Shown here piece after piece: positions 27,966 through 38,342 of a stretch of 64,000 nucleotides of DNA. The stretch's first letter is position 1, and each line of letters opens with the position of its first letter. The translations under genes and the position numbers were made by a program. The notes under the pieces were generated by a model that did no database searches, had not been told where the DNA came from, and saw nothing but the letters and a program-made list of their open reading frames with translations. The stretch is from positions 62,001-126,000 of the forward strand of contig NZ_JACHHY010000002.1 in the NCBI RefSeq assembly GCF_014202905.1, written 5' to 3'. The stretch is from Chitinivorax tropicus. Lineage in GTDB: Bacteria > Pseudomonadota > Gammaproteobacteria > Burkholderiales > SCOH01.

Positions 27966-29144
27966 TTACCACCAAGCTTCAGTCTGGATACCATAGGAAG
28001 TGCCATTGGTCTTATCCTTGAAGACATCTCCACCGGCCACGCCCTCTTTGTTCCACTTGGCGTAAGTGACAAATGCACGGATGGTCGGACGAGACCAATA
28101 GCTCTTGCCTGCCGAAATCTGAGGTGCGATGGTCACTTTCCACAGATTACGGCTGTCGCCGGCTGCAGGCTTCACCTTGTCATAGCCAAGCTCGGTCGCC
28201 AGGCTGAACAATTCGTTGAAGTGATAGACCGGGCGCACGCCAGCGGTGAACCATTTGTCACCATCTTTCACCTTGGTGTAACCCACTACACCTTCACCAT
28301 CGAGATTGCCCGCGTTGAAGAAGAAGCGATCCAACACACGCCACTTGTTCTTGTCGTTGGTGCCTGGGTAGGAAGAGCCATCCAGCTCAATGTTCTTGTC
28401 CGCATACTGAACAATGAACTTGTTCCAGTTGTCGCCCAGTGACAGGTTGTGCTGGACAGTGAACGATGTGCCGTTCTTGTTACCGGTACCATTGTTGTCA
28501 ACGTTGTTCTTGGAACCGAAGTTCAAGCCCAGATCCAGTGAGCCTGCGCCACCCAGCTTGATCGCTTCCAGGCGCATGTCATGCGTGGTCTGGGTGACTT
28601 TACTGTTCTTGCTATCAGCACGACGGATATAGGCATATGACAACTTGCCGAATCCCAGGTCGATATCTTCGATACCACCGCCAGGGCCGGAGTTATTCCA
28701 GTAGAAGAAGTCATTCAGGTGGATATCATTACGCTTGTAGTAACGCTTACCCGCCCAGATCTTGGCCGTTGACAGCGCCCCTTCACCAAACCCACCGACT
28801 TCCGTCCAAGTCTGACGCCAAGCTGGGTCTGCCTGCTCCCAGTCACCATCGGCAGGCACGGAGAAAGCGAGCATGGTATGCAGTTTGAAGTAAGCGCTAC
28901 CTTGTGCGGCCTTGTACAGATCTGCATCAAAAGCCAGCTCGCCGTAGGTTTCGCATTCGTTGCCCAAACGGTACTTGGATGCTGCACCATCCAACTGGTA
29001 ACAGACCTGCTTACCGCCTTTTGAGCTGCTGCCCGCGCCAGAGCGCAAATAGCCATGAAAATCGATGCCAGCAGCAAATGATTGTGCCGCAAGCGCAGCA
29101 GATACCGCTGCAACTGATAGTGCGGTTTTAAATTTTGGATTCAT
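27966..29144 (-). CDS. lamB: Maltoporin LamB
   Basis: Outer-membrane 18-strand beta-barrel channel for maltodextrins. Signal peptide residues 1-25 end in AAQSFAA, then the mature start GIDFHGYLRSGAGSSSKGG matches LamB (VDFHGYARSGIG in E. coli). Family pieces include RLGNECETYGEL, WAGKRYYKRNDIHLNDFFYW, and the C-terminal SYGIQTEAWW ending in tryptophan as barrel proteins do. GGAGGG precedes the ATG at 29144, so the 13-codon extension is not used; the product is 392 residues. It is the first mal gene, and a strong terminator-like hairpin after it suggests much more porin is made than downstream proteins. Confidence 0.96.
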   Translation of the reverse strand: MNPKFKTALSVAAVSAALAAQSFAAGIDFHGYLRSGAGSSSKGGKQVCYQLDGAASKYRLGNECETYGELAFDADLYKAAQGSAYFKLHTMLAFSVPADGDWEQADPAWRQTWTEVGGFGEGALSTAKIWAGKRYYKRNDIHLNDFFYWNNSGPGGGIEDIDLGFGKLSYAYIRRADSKNSKVTQTTHDMRLEAIKLGGAGSLDLGLNFGSKNNVDNNGTGNKNGTSFTVQHNLSLGDNWNKFIVQYADKNIELDGSSYPGTNDKNKWRVLDRFFFNAGNLDGEGVVGYTKVKDGDKWFTAGVRPVYHFNELFSLATELGYDKVKPAAGDSRNLWKVTIAPQISAGKSYWSRPTIRAFVTYAKWNKEGVAGGDVFKDKTNGTSYGIQTEAWW

Positions 29145-29168
29145 GTCACCCTCCACAGTTGAAAGAAC

Positions 29169-29197
29169 AATCGGCACTTGCATAAGCCAACTGTCAA
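29169..29197 (-). promoter_or_regulatory. Candidate -35/-10 for lamB
   Basis: Minus strand TTGACA at 29192-29197 matches the -35 consensus, 48 bases before the lamB ATG. At 17-base spacing the -10 would be CCGATT (29169-29174), a poor match, which would suit an activator-dependent promoter. No MalT-type box was identified. Confidence 0.3.
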
Positions 29198-29314
29198 GAA
29201 AAACGGATCACACTATTATTGTTATGCCCCTGCCGTTTTCCACTGTCACTGTTGTTGCTTGCCCGCTATCGGGATATGCCCTTTCAAAAAGAACATGTTG
29301 TTTTTTATAGTTGT

Positions 29315-29938
29315 TTATCGACGAAGCGCAGCTGCTTCCTGCGCCAGCTTGGTAATTGCCGCCCAATCGCCATTTTCCAGCAATGCTTTGGGTGTCAGCC
29401 ATGAACCACCCACACATGCTACGTTTGGTAACGACAAGAACTCCGGTGCCGTCGTGACGGATATCCCGCCGGTCGGGCAAAAAACGATATCGGCAAATGG
29501 CCCACCCAGGGCCTTCAACATGCCCACCCCACCGGCCTGTTGTGCCGGAAACAATTTGAGCCGGGTGAAGCCTGCATCACGTGCGCGCATCAGATCCGAT
29601 GGCGTCATCACACCCGGCAGCAAGGGTATTGCTGTCGCTTGGGCAGCCGCTGCCAGCGCATCGGTCAGACCCGGGCTGACCATAAATTGCGCACCAGCGG
29701 CAACCGCAGCCTGCAATTCCTCTGGATTGGTCACGGTACCCGCACCCACAATGGCATCCGGTACCGCAGCTCGCATGGCACGGATGGCATCAAGTGCGAT
29801 GGCAGAACGCAAGGTGACTTCGAGCACGCGAATGCCACCTGCTACCAAGGCCTGTGCCAATGGCACAGCATGTTCAATCTTTTCGACCACAATCACCGGC
29901 ATGACCGGAGAAGCACGCATGATGGAGAGGATGTCCAT
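29315..29938 (-). CDS. eda: 2-dehydro-3-deoxy-phosphogluconate aldolase
   Basis: Class I aldolase splitting KDPG into pyruvate and glyceraldehyde-3-phosphate, the last step of the Entner-Doudoroff route. The 207 residues show the catalytic glutamate in VLEVTLRS, GAGTVTNPEEL, and the Schiff-base lysine in FTRLKLFPAQQAGG. FCPTGGIS binds phosphate. It lies 64 bases after edd in the same direction and 170 bases before lamB, so edd-eda probably form one transcript that may feed into the mal run. Confidence 0.97.
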   Translation of the reverse strand: MDILSIMRASPVMPVIVVEKIEHAVPLAQALVAGGIRVLEVTLRSAIALDAIRAMRAAVPDAIVGAGTVTNPEELQAAVAAGAQFMVSPGLTDALAAAAQATAIPLLPGVMTPSDLMRARDAGFTRLKLFPAQQAGGVGMLKALGGPFADIVFCPTGGISVTTAPEFLSLPNVACVGGSWLTPKALLENGDWAAITKLAQEAAALRR

Positions 29939-30002
29939 TCGTATCCTTTTTATGCAACCCGTCTTAATATGACCTGTTTCCTTGGCGTTGATCCCAACGC
30001 GC

Positions 30003-31823
30003 TCAGTCGAGCATGCCGAAACTCATCGCACCTTGCTCGGCCCCGGTGGCATGGCCACGGAAGGCACCAAACAGCTCACGGCCCATGCCGAAGTTGTTAT
30101 CACGCAGATCACGTTGTGCGATCTCCCGTTCTGCCCACTCATCATCAGCGACTTCAGCACGTAAGACCCCCTGCTCGGCATCAAGCAAAATGATGTCGCC
30201 GTCCCTGACTCGCCCCAAAGGACCACCTACAACACACTCTGGTGTCACATGGATGGCGGCAGGCACTTTGCCCGAGGCACCAGACATCCGACCATCGGTG
30301 ACCAAGGCCACCTTGAAGCCTTTGTCTTGTAGATTGGCCAAGGTTGGGGTGAGCTTGTGCAACTCTGGCATGCCGTTTGCCCGAGGGCCTTGAAAACGAA
30401 TCACCGCAATAAAATCACGCTCCAGCTCACCGCGCTTATATGCACTCAGCAGTTCATCCTGGCCATCGAACACCACGGCAGGTGCTCGTACGACGCGGTT
30501 TTGCGGCTTGACTGCGGAAACCTTGATCACTGAACGACCCAAATTGCCGGTCAACAGCTTCAATCCGCCATCTGCAGAGAATGGGCTGCTGGCTTTACGC
30601 AACACATCTTGATCAAGGCTTTCGACCGGCGCATCACGCCAAGTCAGCCGCCCCTCTAGCAGGAAAGGCTCTTTCATATAGTGTCGCAAGCCACGACCCA
30701 TGATGGTCAATACGTCTTCATGCATCAGGCCGGCATCCAACAGCTCCCGGATCAAGAACCCCATGCCACCTGCGGCATGAAAATGATTCACATCGGCAGA
30801 GCCGTTGGGATAGATTCTGGCCAGTAGTGGCACAACTGCCGACAACTCATCAAAATCAGTCCAATCGATGAGGATGCCCGCCGCACGTGCCATCGCTATC
30901 AAATGGATGGTGTGATTGGTGGAGCCGCCGGTTGCAAGCAAACCAACGATGGCATTGACGATCGTTTTTTCGTCCACGATCTCGGCTACAGGTGTGTAAC
31001 GCTGCCCCAGATCGGTCAATTGAGCCGCATGACGTGCCGCCTCACGCGTCAGCGCTTCTCGCAATGGAGTGCCGGGGGTCACAAAGGCTGCGCCAGGCAG
31101 ATGGAGCCCCATCACCTCCATCAACATCTGATTGGAGTTGGCAGTGCCATAGAATGTACAGGTACCAGCGCCATGGTAAGCCTGAGATTCCGCCTCCAGC
31201 AGCGCCTCACGGGTCAGCTGCCCAGCAGCATGCAGTTGGCGGATACGTGCTTTCTCATCATTTGACAAACCTGATGTCATTGGCCCCGCTGGCACAAACA
31301 CAGCTGGCAGATGCCCAAATTGCAAGGCACCGATCAACAAACCTGGCACGATCTTGTCACAGACGCCGAGATACAAGGCGGCATCAAACATATTGTGAGA
31401 CAGCGCAATCGCGGTTGACATGGCGATTACATCCCTGGAGAACAACGATAGCTCCATCCCGGGTTGGCCCTGGGTCACGCCATCACACATGGCGGGCACG
31501 CCCCCTGCGAATTGCGCGGTTGCGCCAGCTTCCCGAGCTGCATCCTTGATCCAGGCGGGGAAGGCTTCGAATGGTTGATGTGCCGACAACATATCGTTGT
31601 ATGCCGAGACAATCGCCACATTTGCCTTGCGGACTTCCCTCAGCATGATCTTGTCACCAGCCGGTGCTGCCGCAAAGCCATGCGCCAGATTGGTGCATGA
31701 CAGATGCCCTCTCAACGGACCTTGCCCACGTGCATTGGCCACCCGTTGCAAATAAGCCGTGCGCAACGACGCGCTACGCGCTTTGATTCGTGTAGTGACT
31801 TCGGCAACTCGTTGATTCAGCAT
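30003..31823 (-). CDS. edd: 6-phosphogluconate dehydratase
   Basis: Iron-sulfur dehydratase converting 6-phosphogluconate to KDPG. The 606 residues fit the IlvD/Edd family at Edd length. Cluster and active-site stretches are visible: [57 protein letters not shown], and [21 protein letters not shown] near the C-terminus. AGGT lies before the ATG. Divergent zwf is about 515 bases away, and the spacer contains repeated TGTA/TACA dyads that could bind HexR. Confidence 0.97.
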   Translation of the reverse strand: MLNQRVAEVTTRIKARSASLRTAYLQRVANARGQGPLRGHLSCTNLAHGFAAAPAGDKIMLREVRKANVAIVSAYNDMLSAHQPFEAFPAWIKDAAREAGATAQFAGGVPAMCDGVTQGQPGMELSLFSRDVIAMSTAIALSHNMFDAALYLGVCDKIVPGLLIGALQFGHLPAVFVPAGPMTSGLSNDEKARIRQLHAAGQLTREALLEAESQAYHGAGTCTFYGTANSNQMLMEVMGLHLPGAAFVTPGTPLREALTREAARHAAQLTDLGQRYTPVAEIVDEKTIVNAIVGLLATGGSTNHTIHLIAMARAAGILIDWTDFDELSAVVPLLARIYPNGSADVNHFHAAGGMGFLIRELLDAGLMHEDVLTIMGRGLRHYMKEPFLLEGRLTWRDAPVESLDQDVLRKASSPFSADGGLKLLTGNLGRSVIKVSAVKPQNRVVRAPAVVFDGQDELLSAYKRGELERDFIAVIRFQGPRANGMPELHKLTPTLANLQDKGFKVALVTDGRMSGASGKVPAAIHVTPECVVGGPLGRVRDGDIILLDAEQGVLRAEVADDEWAEREIAQRDLRDNNFGMGRELFGAFRGHATGAEQGAMSFGMLD

Positions 31824-31880
31824 GCTTTACCTAGCTATTGAAAGTTCAACACATTTCAGCAGACGCGCTGGCACGGCAAT

Positions 31881-31895
31881 GGTAGTTTTCCTACA
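31881..31895. promoter_or_regulatory. HexR-like dyad near edd
   Basis: GGTAGTTTTCCTACA: GTAG and CTAC arms around a five-base centre. It lies 58 bases before the edd ATG, where a repressor could block transcription. Confidence 0.4.
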
Positions 31896-32010
31896 ACTCA
31901 AAAGCAAGCGCTATTTTTAGTTTTGCTACATTTTGGTGCAGAGGAATAATGAAATTCCATACATTACAATGATTTCATTGAGTTTAATTGCCAGGCCCAT
32001 TGCACCATCA

Positions 32011-32025
32011 TGTACTGATACTACG
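32011..32025. promoter_or_regulatory. HexR-like dyad in the middle of the edd-zwf spacer
   Basis: TGTACTGATACTACG: GTA/TAC arms with the same spacing as the neighbouring dyads. Confidence 0.3.
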
Positions 32026-32033
32026 TAATCTAG

Positions 32034-32050
32034 TGTAATCCCTTTGTACA
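32034..32050. promoter_or_regulatory. TGTA-N9-TACA dyad in the edd-zwf spacer
   Basis: TGTAATCCCTTTGTACA, a 17-base dyad with perfect outer TGTA/TACA arms but two bases longer in the centre than the others. It may be a variant operator or chance. Confidence 0.25.
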
Positions 32051-32062
32051 TTTCCATATCAT

Positions 32063-32077
32063 TGTAGTAATCTTACA
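32063..32077. promoter_or_regulatory. HexR-like operator candidate
   Basis: TGTAGTAATCTTACA: perfect TGTA/TACA arms with a seven-base centre, close in form to HexR sites known in gammaproteobacteria (TGTAATTAAATTACA). hexR itself lies 3.4 kb away in the zwf direction. Confidence 0.45.
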
Positions 32078-32337
32078 TACAATTCTAAGATCAGATTACG
32101 GCTCATCATTACCGACCATGCCGCGCTGCACCGATAAGACAAAAACCCGTCGGAACAGTGACATGAATAGATCACCTACGAGCTGTATAGGCGGTTCTGG
32201 TGCTCGTTGCCAGATAAACAGGATGCAATCTGGTTACAGCCAAGGCGCAGCGCCCCACAAGTGTGCCAAGGATTCTGGATGGACTACGTAGCGCCAGCAG
32301 TGATCCCTGGCGCATGAGACAAAGGAAAGGAAAAGCT

Positions 32338-33795
32338 GTGGCTGCGGTACAGACGTTTGACATGATTTTGTTCGGTGGAACCGGCGATCTGGTGATGCGT
32401 AAGCTGTTGCCAGCGCTATATCATCAGCATCGCGACGGGCAGATGGGGGATGGTGCCCGCATCATCGGCGTTGCACGTAGCAATTTAAGTAGTGACGACT
32501 ACATCGCCACCGCCGAGAAGCACTGTGCCCAATACCTGGGTGAAGCCTTCGACAAGGCTGTCTGGGCCAGCTTCGCACAGCGCCTGGGCTACCAGCGGGT
32601 GGATGCGCAGAATCCCGCTCACTTTGCTGATCTGGCCGCCATGTTGGATCAATTCAAAGACCGTATCCGTGTCTATTATCTCTCCACCGCACCCAGCCTG
32701 TTCACTGCGACGTGCGAGAACCTCGCCAATGCCGGTCTGGTGACTGCTCACTCCCGCGTGGTGCTCGAAAAGCCTCTTGGCCATGATCTCGCATCATCGC
32801 AAGCGATCAATGATGCGGTAGGCCGCTATTTCGCTGAAAATCAGATTTACCGGATCGACCATTACCTGGGCAAAGAACCGGTACAGAACCTGCTCGCACT
32901 ACGCTTTGGCAATGCGCTGTTCGAGCCGTTGTGGCGTCGTGAATGGGTGCGAGATGTCCAGATCACCGTTGCAGAGCAGATTGGTGTCGAGACGCGTGGC
33001 GATTTTTACGACAAGACAGGCGCGCTGCGCGATATGGTGCAAAACCATCTGCTGCAATTGCTGTGCATCGTTGCGATGGAGCCGCCTTCCAGTATCGATT
33101 CCGATGCGGTTCGCGATGAAAAATTGAAGGTGCTGCGTGCGCTGAAGCCTTTCACACCCAACGAGGTCATCACCAAGACTGTCCGAGGACAATACCGGGC
33201 GGGTGCTGCGGCAGGCAAGCCTGTACCTGGGTATCTGGAAGAGCCCGAGATTCCTGCGGACAGCCGCACCGAGACGTTCGTTGCGATCAAGGCGGAAATC
33301 GACACCTGGCGCTGGGCTGGCGTGCCCTTCTTTTTGCGCACCGGCAAGCGTATGCAGGAAAAAGTCGCTGAGATCGTCATCAACTTCCGGGATGTGCCGC
33401 ATTCCATCTTTGGCATGCCTGCGGGGCATGGTTTCAACCGGTTGGTCATCCGCATGCAACCCGAAGAATCCATGAAGCTCTATCTGCTGGCCAAACAACC
33501 CGGCGATGCCATGCATCTGGGCCAGGTCCATCTCAATCTCGATTTTGAGGAAACGTTCAAGACACGGCGCCTGGAAGCCTATGAACGTCTACTCATGGAT
33601 GCGGTGCGGGGCAAGTTGACCCTGTTTGTGCGCCGTGACGAGCAAGAGGCTGCCTGGCGTTGGGTAGAGCCGATCATCGATGCATGGGAACAAAGCACCG
33701 ACAAGCCCAAAACCTATACCGCCGGGACATGGGGCCCAGCGGCCTCCAGCGCTCTGCTGTCGCGGGATGGCCTGGCTTGGCATGAGGAAATATGA
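32338..33795 (+). CDS. zwf: Glucose-6-phosphate 1-dehydrogenase
   Basis: Oxidises glucose-6-phosphate to 6-phosphogluconolactone with NADP or NAD. The Rossmann motif [17 protein letters not shown] is near the N-terminus, the substrate site [14 protein letters not shown] in the middle, and [11 protein letters not shown] later. The frame is open to 32263, but GTG at 32338 has GGAAAAG seven bases before it and places the Rossmann motif where the family has it. I therefore chose GTG; the product is 485 residues. Its stop overlaps the pgl ATG by four bases, and glk follows, giving a zwf-pgl-glk run. Confidence 0.96.
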   Translation: MAAVQTFDMILFGGTGDLVMRKLLPALYHQHRDGQMGDGARIIGVARSNLSSDDYIATAEKHCAQYLGEAFDKAVWASFAQRLGYQRVDAQNPAHFADLAAMLDQFKDRIRVYYLSTAPSLFTATCENLANAGLVTAHSRVVLEKPLGHDLASSQAINDAVGRYFAENQIYRIDHYLGKEPVQNLLALRFGNALFEPLWRREWVRDVQITVAEQIGVETRGDFYDKTGALRDMVQNHLLQLLCIVAMEPPSSIDSDAVRDEKLKVLRALKPFTPNEVITKTVRGQYRAGAAAGKPVPGYLEEPEIPADSRTETFVAIKAEIDTWRWAGVPFFLRTGKRMQEKVAEIVINFRDVPHSIFGMPAGHGFNRLVIRMQPEESMKLYLLAKQPGDAMHLGQVHLNLDFEETFKTRRLEAYERLLMDAVRGKLTLFVRRDEQEAAWRWVEPIIDAWEQSTDKPKTYTAGTWGPAASSALLSRDGLAWHEEI

Positions 33796-34487
33796 TGGCC
33801 GTGACTGAACACCTGTTTGACAACACCTCTTCACTGGATCAAGCGCTCGCTCAGCAAGTCGGCCAGATCTTGAAAGATGCCGTAGCCGAGCGAGGCCAGG
33901 CCAGCCTGGCCGTGTCGGGTGGCCGGACACCGTTAGGCTTTTTCAAGGCTTTGTCGCAGATGGCATTGCCCTGGCAAGCCATCGTGGTCACCTTGGTGGA
34001 TGAGCGCTGGGTGGCACCCGCACACGGTGATAGCAATGAAAAACTGGTTCGGGACAACTTGCTGCAACACGCTGCCGCAGTTGCCCGATTCGTTCCAATG
34101 AAAAATCTGGCCGACACCCCCGAGGCGGGCCTTGAACAGCTCATAGCGGCGTATCAGGCCGTTCCCAAGCCGTTCGATGTCATCATCTTGGGCATGGGTG
34201 ATGATGGGCATACAGCGTCACTCTTTCCTGGGGCAGATGAGCTGCAACATGGCCTGACCAGCCAAGACCTGCTATGTGCCGTGAACCCAGGGCATGCCCC
34301 CCATGCAAGAATGTCGCTGACTGCGCACAGCATCACCCAGGCACGTCATCTGTTCCTGCACATCAGCGGGCAAAAGAAACGCGACGTACTTGCACAAGCC
34401 ATGCAGGCGGGGCCTGTTGAAGCACTCCCCGTGCGCTTTGCCATTCAGCAACACAAGGTACCTTTACATGTCTATTGGGCAGCCTGA
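33792..34487 (+). CDS. pgl: 6-phosphogluconolactonase (DevB/SOL type)
   Basis: Hydrolyses 6-phosphogluconolactone to 6-phosphogluconate. The 231 residues carry the family's [36 protein letters not shown], and the catalytic-region stretch [17 protein letters not shown]. The tandem ATGATG overlaps the zwf stop, so translation is coupled. Its 3' end overlaps the glk start by 20 bases. It links Zwf and Edd in the pathway. Confidence 0.96.
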   Translation: MMAVTEHLFDNTSSLDQALAQQVGQILKDAVAERGQASLAVSGGRTPLGFFKALSQMALPWQAIVVTLVDERWVAPAHGDSNEKLVRDNLLQHAAAVARFVPMKNLADTPEAGLEQLIAAYQAVPKPFDVIILGMGDDGHTASLFPGADELQHGLTSQDLLCAVNPGHAPHARMSLTAHSITQARHLFLHISGQKKRDVLAQAMQAGPVEALPVRFAIQQHKVPLHVYWAA

Positions 34488-35442
34488 TCACTTTCCACGT
34501 CTATTGGGCGACATTGGTGGCACCAATGCCCGCTTTGCCCTGCAATTCAGCGCTGGCGGGCCGATTGAGCACATCGTGACGCTTCCCTGCGAGGCGTTCC
34601 CTACGCCTTTGGCCGCCATCCAGCACTACTTGGCACAAGCGGGCGGCGTGACGCCACGCTGTGGCGCCATTGGTATAGCCAATCCCATCACCGGCGATTT
34701 GGTGAAAATGACCAATCACCATTGGACATTTTCCATCGAGGCATTGCGCCAAGCCTTGATGTTGGATCGATTGTTGTTCCTGAACGACTTCACCACCCTG
34801 GCATGGTCACTCCCGGCGCTCAAGCCGGAAGAGTTGACGCAGGTTGGAGGGGGCACGGCGATCGAACGGGCGCCCATCGCACTCTTGGGTGCGGGCACGG
34901 GCTTGGGCGTCTCGGGCCTGGTGCCTTACCCGGGCGGCTATGCGCCACTGGAAGGTGAAGGCGGTCATGTGACATTGCCGACATTCAATGACCGAGAAGC
35001 GGCCATTGTCAGTCTGATCCGTCGCGAATTCCCGCATGTCTCGGCAGAGCGGGTTTTGTCCGGGGTTGGTCTGCCCACGCTGTATCTGGCCATTGCACAG
35101 CTGCAACAGGTCGAGCCGGAAACATTGACGCCAGCCCAGATCACCGAACGTGCCATCAGCCGGAGCTGTCCAGTCTGTGCCGAAGTGCTCTCCACATTCT
35201 GTGCCATGCTGGGCACGGTTGCGGCAGATCTGGCACTGACATTGGGTGCGCGGGGTGGCGTCTACATCGGCGGGGGCATCATACCCAAGCTGGGCGACTA
35301 CTTTATTCAATCGACCTTCCGCGCACGCTTTGAGCAGAAGGGCCGGTTTGAGCAATACCTGCGCGCCATTCCAGTCTATGTGATCCATGCGCAGTACCCA
35401 GCACTGACCGGGGCGGCGCGGGCGCTGGATAGCGCGATCTGA
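34468..35442 (+). CDS. glk: Glucokinase
   Basis: ATP-dependent phosphorylation of glucose, the product of the alpha-glucosidase encoded in the same block. The ATP site LLGDIGGTNARFAL begins the protein. LFLNDFTTLAWSLP carries the catalytic aspartate, and GAGTGLGVSGLVPY and GGVYIGGGIIPKLG are family stretches. The open frame begins at 34390, but the ATG at 34468 has AAGG nine bases upstream and gives 324 residues, close to E. coli Glk (321). The start lies inside the end of pgl, which supports coupled expression. Confidence 0.95.
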   Translation: MSIGQPDHFPRLLGDIGGTNARFALQFSAGGPIEHIVTLPCEAFPTPLAAIQHYLAQAGGVTPRCGAIGIANPITGDLVKMTNHHWTFSIEALRQALMLDRLLFLNDFTTLAWSLPALKPEELTQVGGGTAIERAPIALLGAGTGLGVSGLVPYPGGYAPLEGEGGHVTLPTFNDREAAIVSLIRREFPHVSAERVLSGVGLPTLYLAIAQLQQVEPETLTPAQITERAISRSCPVCAEVLSTFCAMLGTVAADLALTLGARGGVYIGGGIIPKLGDYFIQSTFRARFEQKGRFEQYLRAIPVYVIHAQYPALTGAARALDSAI

Positions 35443-35505
35443 ATTAACCTGCACAATAAAAACAGCGGTTGCACAGCAATCGAGAGACCTCTGTAGAGCG
35501 AAGAC

Positions 35506-36348
35506 ATGCTGAACAAAATTCAGGAAGTGCTGGACAGCCTTTCCAAATCGGAGCGGAAAGTAGCCGAGCTGGTGCTGGCACAGCCCAATATGGTAGCCAG
35601 TGCGCCTATTGCCGCCATTGCCGATCAGGCCGGTGTCAGCCAGCCCACGGTCATCCGGTTTTGTCGTAGCCTGGATTGCAATGGTTTGCAGGACTTCAAA
35701 CTGCGACTGACCAAAAGTCTGGTATCAGGTGTGCCATATGTCCACCAATCGGTCATGTCAGGCGACAGCCCACACGATTTGATCGCCAAGGTATTCGACA
35801 ATTGCGTTTCCAGCCTATTGCGCACCCGCAACGAAATGAACCCCGACTCATTGCAGCAAGCGGTGGGGATTCTGGCCAGCGCCAACAAGATCGAATTCTA
35901 TGGTCTGGGTAACTCCGGCATCATCGCTGCCGATGCGCAGCATAAATTTTTCCGGCTTGGCGTGCCGACAGTGTCCTATTCTGACCCGCACATTCATGGT
36001 ATGGCGGCAACCATGCTGCAACCCGGCGATGCAGTTGTCGCCATTTCCAATACAGGCCGGACGGCTGATCTGATCCGTAGCGTACAGATCGCGCGTGAGG
36101 TGGGGGCAAAGGTGGTCGGCATCACCCGTAGCAATTCGCCGCTGGCGCAATATTGCCATGTCGCCTTGTATGCCGACACGCCAGAGGACCCGGATATCTA
36201 TACCCCGATGGTGGCACGGATCGTCCACTTGGCCATCATCGATGCCCTGGCGGTAGGGGTTTCACTCCGGCGCGGCCCCGAGCTGATCCGCCAATTGGAG
36301 CAAGTGAAACGGATTTTGAAGGAAAAACGGGTCAGGGGGTTTGAGTAA
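35506..36348 (+). CDS. hexR: RpiR-family transcriptional regulator HexR
   Basis: A 280-residue regulator: an N-terminal helix-turn-helix of the RpiR type (about 1-75; LSKSERKVAELVLAQP, SQPTVIRFCRSLDCNGLQDFK) and a SIS sugar-phosphate-binding domain (about 125-255; KIEFYGLGNSGIIAADAQHK, AISNTGRTADLI). In relatives HexR binds KDPG and controls zwf, edd, eda, gap and glk. Its position directly after glk (63 bases) and the dyads in the edd-zwf spacer fit that role. Name confidence is high from context plus fold; ligand and targets are inferred. Confidence 0.92.
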   Translation: MLNKIQEVLDSLSKSERKVAELVLAQPNMVASAPIAAIADQAGVSQPTVIRFCRSLDCNGLQDFKLRLTKSLVSGVPYVHQSVMSGDSPHDLIAKVFDNCVSSLLRTRNEMNPDSLQQAVGILASANKIEFYGLGNSGIIAADAQHKFFRLGVPTVSYSDPHIHGMAATMLQPGDAVVAISNTGRTADLIRSVQIAREVGAKVVGITRSNSPLAQYCHVALYADTPEDPDIYTPMVARIVHLAIIDALAVGVSLRRGPELIRQLEQVKRILKEKRVRGFE

Positions 36349-36680
36349 CGCCTCTCCTGTCACAGATCGCTTGCAAAATCAGCCGGTGATCGTCCGCAGA
36401 CCTGCCAGCTGATGACAACATCCAAGCTGGTCATTGTTTCAAACCCCGTTCGATGTGCTGTGTCAGCGGAATGCGCACGGCCATACCGTGAACGGGGGCA
36501 TCCAAGCCGAGAGACATCGGCAGTATGAAGGGTTGTCAGCAGCCCTGAATCAAACAACAGCACGGTGACAAACGTTGCCACCCTGGCTCAGTCTGCAAGG
36601 CTGACAAACCAGGTGGGATTCGAATGTATTTCTTGTTCTGGCTGGCTTGTCGAGTCAGCGGAACCTGCATGGGAATCACG
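36349..36680. other. Spacer between hexR and pgi
   Basis: About 330 bases with no supported gene, dyad of the TGTA/TACA type, or clear terminator. Short open frames show no protein-like character. It probably holds the pgi promoter. Confidence 0.5.
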
Positions 36681-38327
36681 ATGTCCAGCCTAACCCAATC
36701 TCCTGCCTGGCTTGCGCTGCAGGCCCACTATGAGCAGACACGCCATCTGCACCTGCGTGAGTTGTTTCTTCATGACCCAGGGCGTGCCGAGCGGATGTCG
36801 ATCGAAGTATGTGACATGTTGCTCGATTATTCGAAAAACCGTGTCACCGATCAGACCTTGCGCCAGCTGATTGATCTGGCCAAGCAAGAAAACGTGCCGC
36901 AGCGCATCGCCGCCATGTTTTCAGGTGAAAAGATCAATGTCACCGAGAACCGGGCTGTACTACATACCGCACTACGCAACCGTGCCAATACGCCAGTCTA
37001 CGTGGATGGCGAAGATGTCATGCCCAAGGTCAATGCGGTATTGGCCCGCATCGGCAATTTCTGTGACCGCGTGCGGCATGGTGAGTGGCTGGGTTACACC
37101 GGGCAGCCGATCACCGATATCGTCAATATCGGCATTGGCGGCTCTGACCTGGGCCCGCTGATGGTCTGTGAGGCATTGAAGCCATATGGTCATCCACGCC
37201 TCAACATGCATTTCGTGTCGAATGTCGATGGCGCACAGATTGTCGATGTGCTGCGGAAATGTCACACCGCCACCACGTTGTTTGTGATCGAGTCGAAGAC
37301 CTTCACCACCTCGGAAACGCTCACCAATGCCCACACGGCACGGAACTGGTTCCTGCGCTCCTCGCGAGATGAAAAGGCCATTGCCAAGCACTTTGTCGCG
37401 GTATCGACCAATGCCAAGGCCGTTTCCGAATTCGGCATCGACACCAACAACATGTTCGAATTCTGGAACTGGGTAGGGGGCCGATACAGCCTGTGGTCCG
37501 CAATCGGCCTGCCTATCGCACTGTTGCTGGGCAAGGAACACTTCCAGGCATTGCAGACCGGCGCGCATATGATGGACCAGCATTTCCGCAATGCGCCGCT
37601 GGAAAAGAACATGCCGGTCATCATGGCGCTGCTGGGTATCTGGTACGGCAATTTCCACGGTGCCGCCAGCCAGGTGATTGCGCCTTACAACCAAAGCCTG
37701 CACCGCCTGCCTGCTTACATGCAACAACTGGACATGGAGTCGAATGGTAAATCCATCCGGCTGGATGGCAGCCGCGTCGATTACCAGACCAGCGGCGTCA
37801 TCTGGGGTGAGACTGGCATCAACGGCCAGCACGCGTACTTCCAGATGTTGCATCAGGGCGCACAGCTGATACCGATCGATTTCATCGCATCGATCGAAAA
37901 CCCCAGCACCCTGCCCGATCACCATCAGATTCTGCTGGCCAACTTTTTTGCACAGGCCGAAGCCTTCATGCGCGGCAAAACCGAGGCCGAGGTGCGCACC
38001 GAGCTGTTGGCACAGGGCATTGAAGGTGAAAAGGCCGCCAAACTGCTGCCGCACAAGGTCTTCGAGGGAAATCGCCCCTCCAATACCTTGCTGCTGCACC
38101 GCCTCGACCCGAAGACCCTGGGGGCACTGATTGCGTTGTATGAGCACAAGATCTTCACTCAGGGCGTGATCTGGGGCATCAACAGCTTCGACCAATGGGG
38201 GGTGGAGCTGGGTAAGCAATTGGCAACGACCATCCACGCCGAGCTGATGAACCCTTTGCCGGCACAGCACCACGACAGCTCAACCAACCGATTGATCAAC
38301 TACTACAAGCAACGTGCCAAGGTATAG
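36681..38327 (+). CDS. pgi: Glucose-6-phosphate isomerase
   Basis: Interconverts glucose-6-phosphate and fructose-6-phosphate. Family signatures: [15 protein letters not shown], the stretch [14 protein letters not shown]-like at [35 protein letters not shown], the catalytic glutamate/histidine region in [10 protein letters not shown], and [20 protein letters not shown] with the catalytic lysine. The start at 36681 ([13 protein letters not shown]) has GGGA eight bases upstream and fits family N-termini; an ATG 12 bases earlier is possible. Product 548 residues, E. coli 549. It allows cycling of fructose-6-phosphate into the Entner-Doudoroff route. It converges with the GIY-YIG gene, 15 bases away. 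Confidence 0.97.
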   Translation: MSSLTQSPAWLALQAHYEQTRHLHLRELFLHDPGRAERMSIEVCDMLLDYSKNRVTDQTLRQLIDLAKQENVPQRIAAMFSGEKINVTENRAVLHTALRNRANTPVYVDGEDVMPKVNAVLARIGNFCDRVRHGEWLGYTGQPITDIVNIGIGGSDLGPLMVCEALKPYGHPRLNMHFVSNVDGAQIVDVLRKCHTATTLFVIESKTFTTSETLTNAHTARNWFLRSSRDEKAIAKHFVAVSTNAKAVSEFGIDTNNMFEFWNWVGGRYSLWSAIGLPIALLLGKEHFQALQTGAHMMDQHFRNAPLEKNMPVIMALLGIWYGNFHGAASQVIAPYNQSLHRLPAYMQQLDMESNGKSIRLDGSRVDYQTSGVIWGETGINGQHAYFQMLHQGAQLIPIDFIASIENPSTLPDHHQILLANFFAQAEAFMRGKTEAEVRTELLAQGIEGEKAAKLLPHKVFEGNRPSNTLLLHRLDPKTLGALIALYEHKIFTQGVIWGINSFDQWGVELGKQLATTIHAELMNPLPAQHHDSSTNRLINYYKQRAKV

Positions 38328-38342
38328 GCCCTGCCTGGTTTG

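Larger units (their letters stand above)
31824..32337. other. Divergent edd-zwf regulatory region
   Basis: About 515 bases without a supported gene, AT-rich in its first half. It must hold the promoters for edd and zwf. Four dyads with TGTA/TACA-like half-sites lie at 31881-31895, 32011-32025, 32034-32050 and 32063-32077. Confidence 0.6.

Noticed and set aside
32015-32027. CTGATACTACGTA shared by the edd-zwf spacer and 42081-42093
   Set aside because: A 13-base exact repeat is expected many times by chance in 64 kb; no symmetry or context links the two sites.
34390-34467. Upstream extension of glk
   Set aside because: It lies wholly within pgl in another frame and lacks family likeness; the ATG at 34468 has a ribosome site.
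36972-38273. 433-codon open frame on the minus strand
   Set aside because: It is a shadow of pgi on the opposite strand; its amino-acid content is not that of a folded protein.
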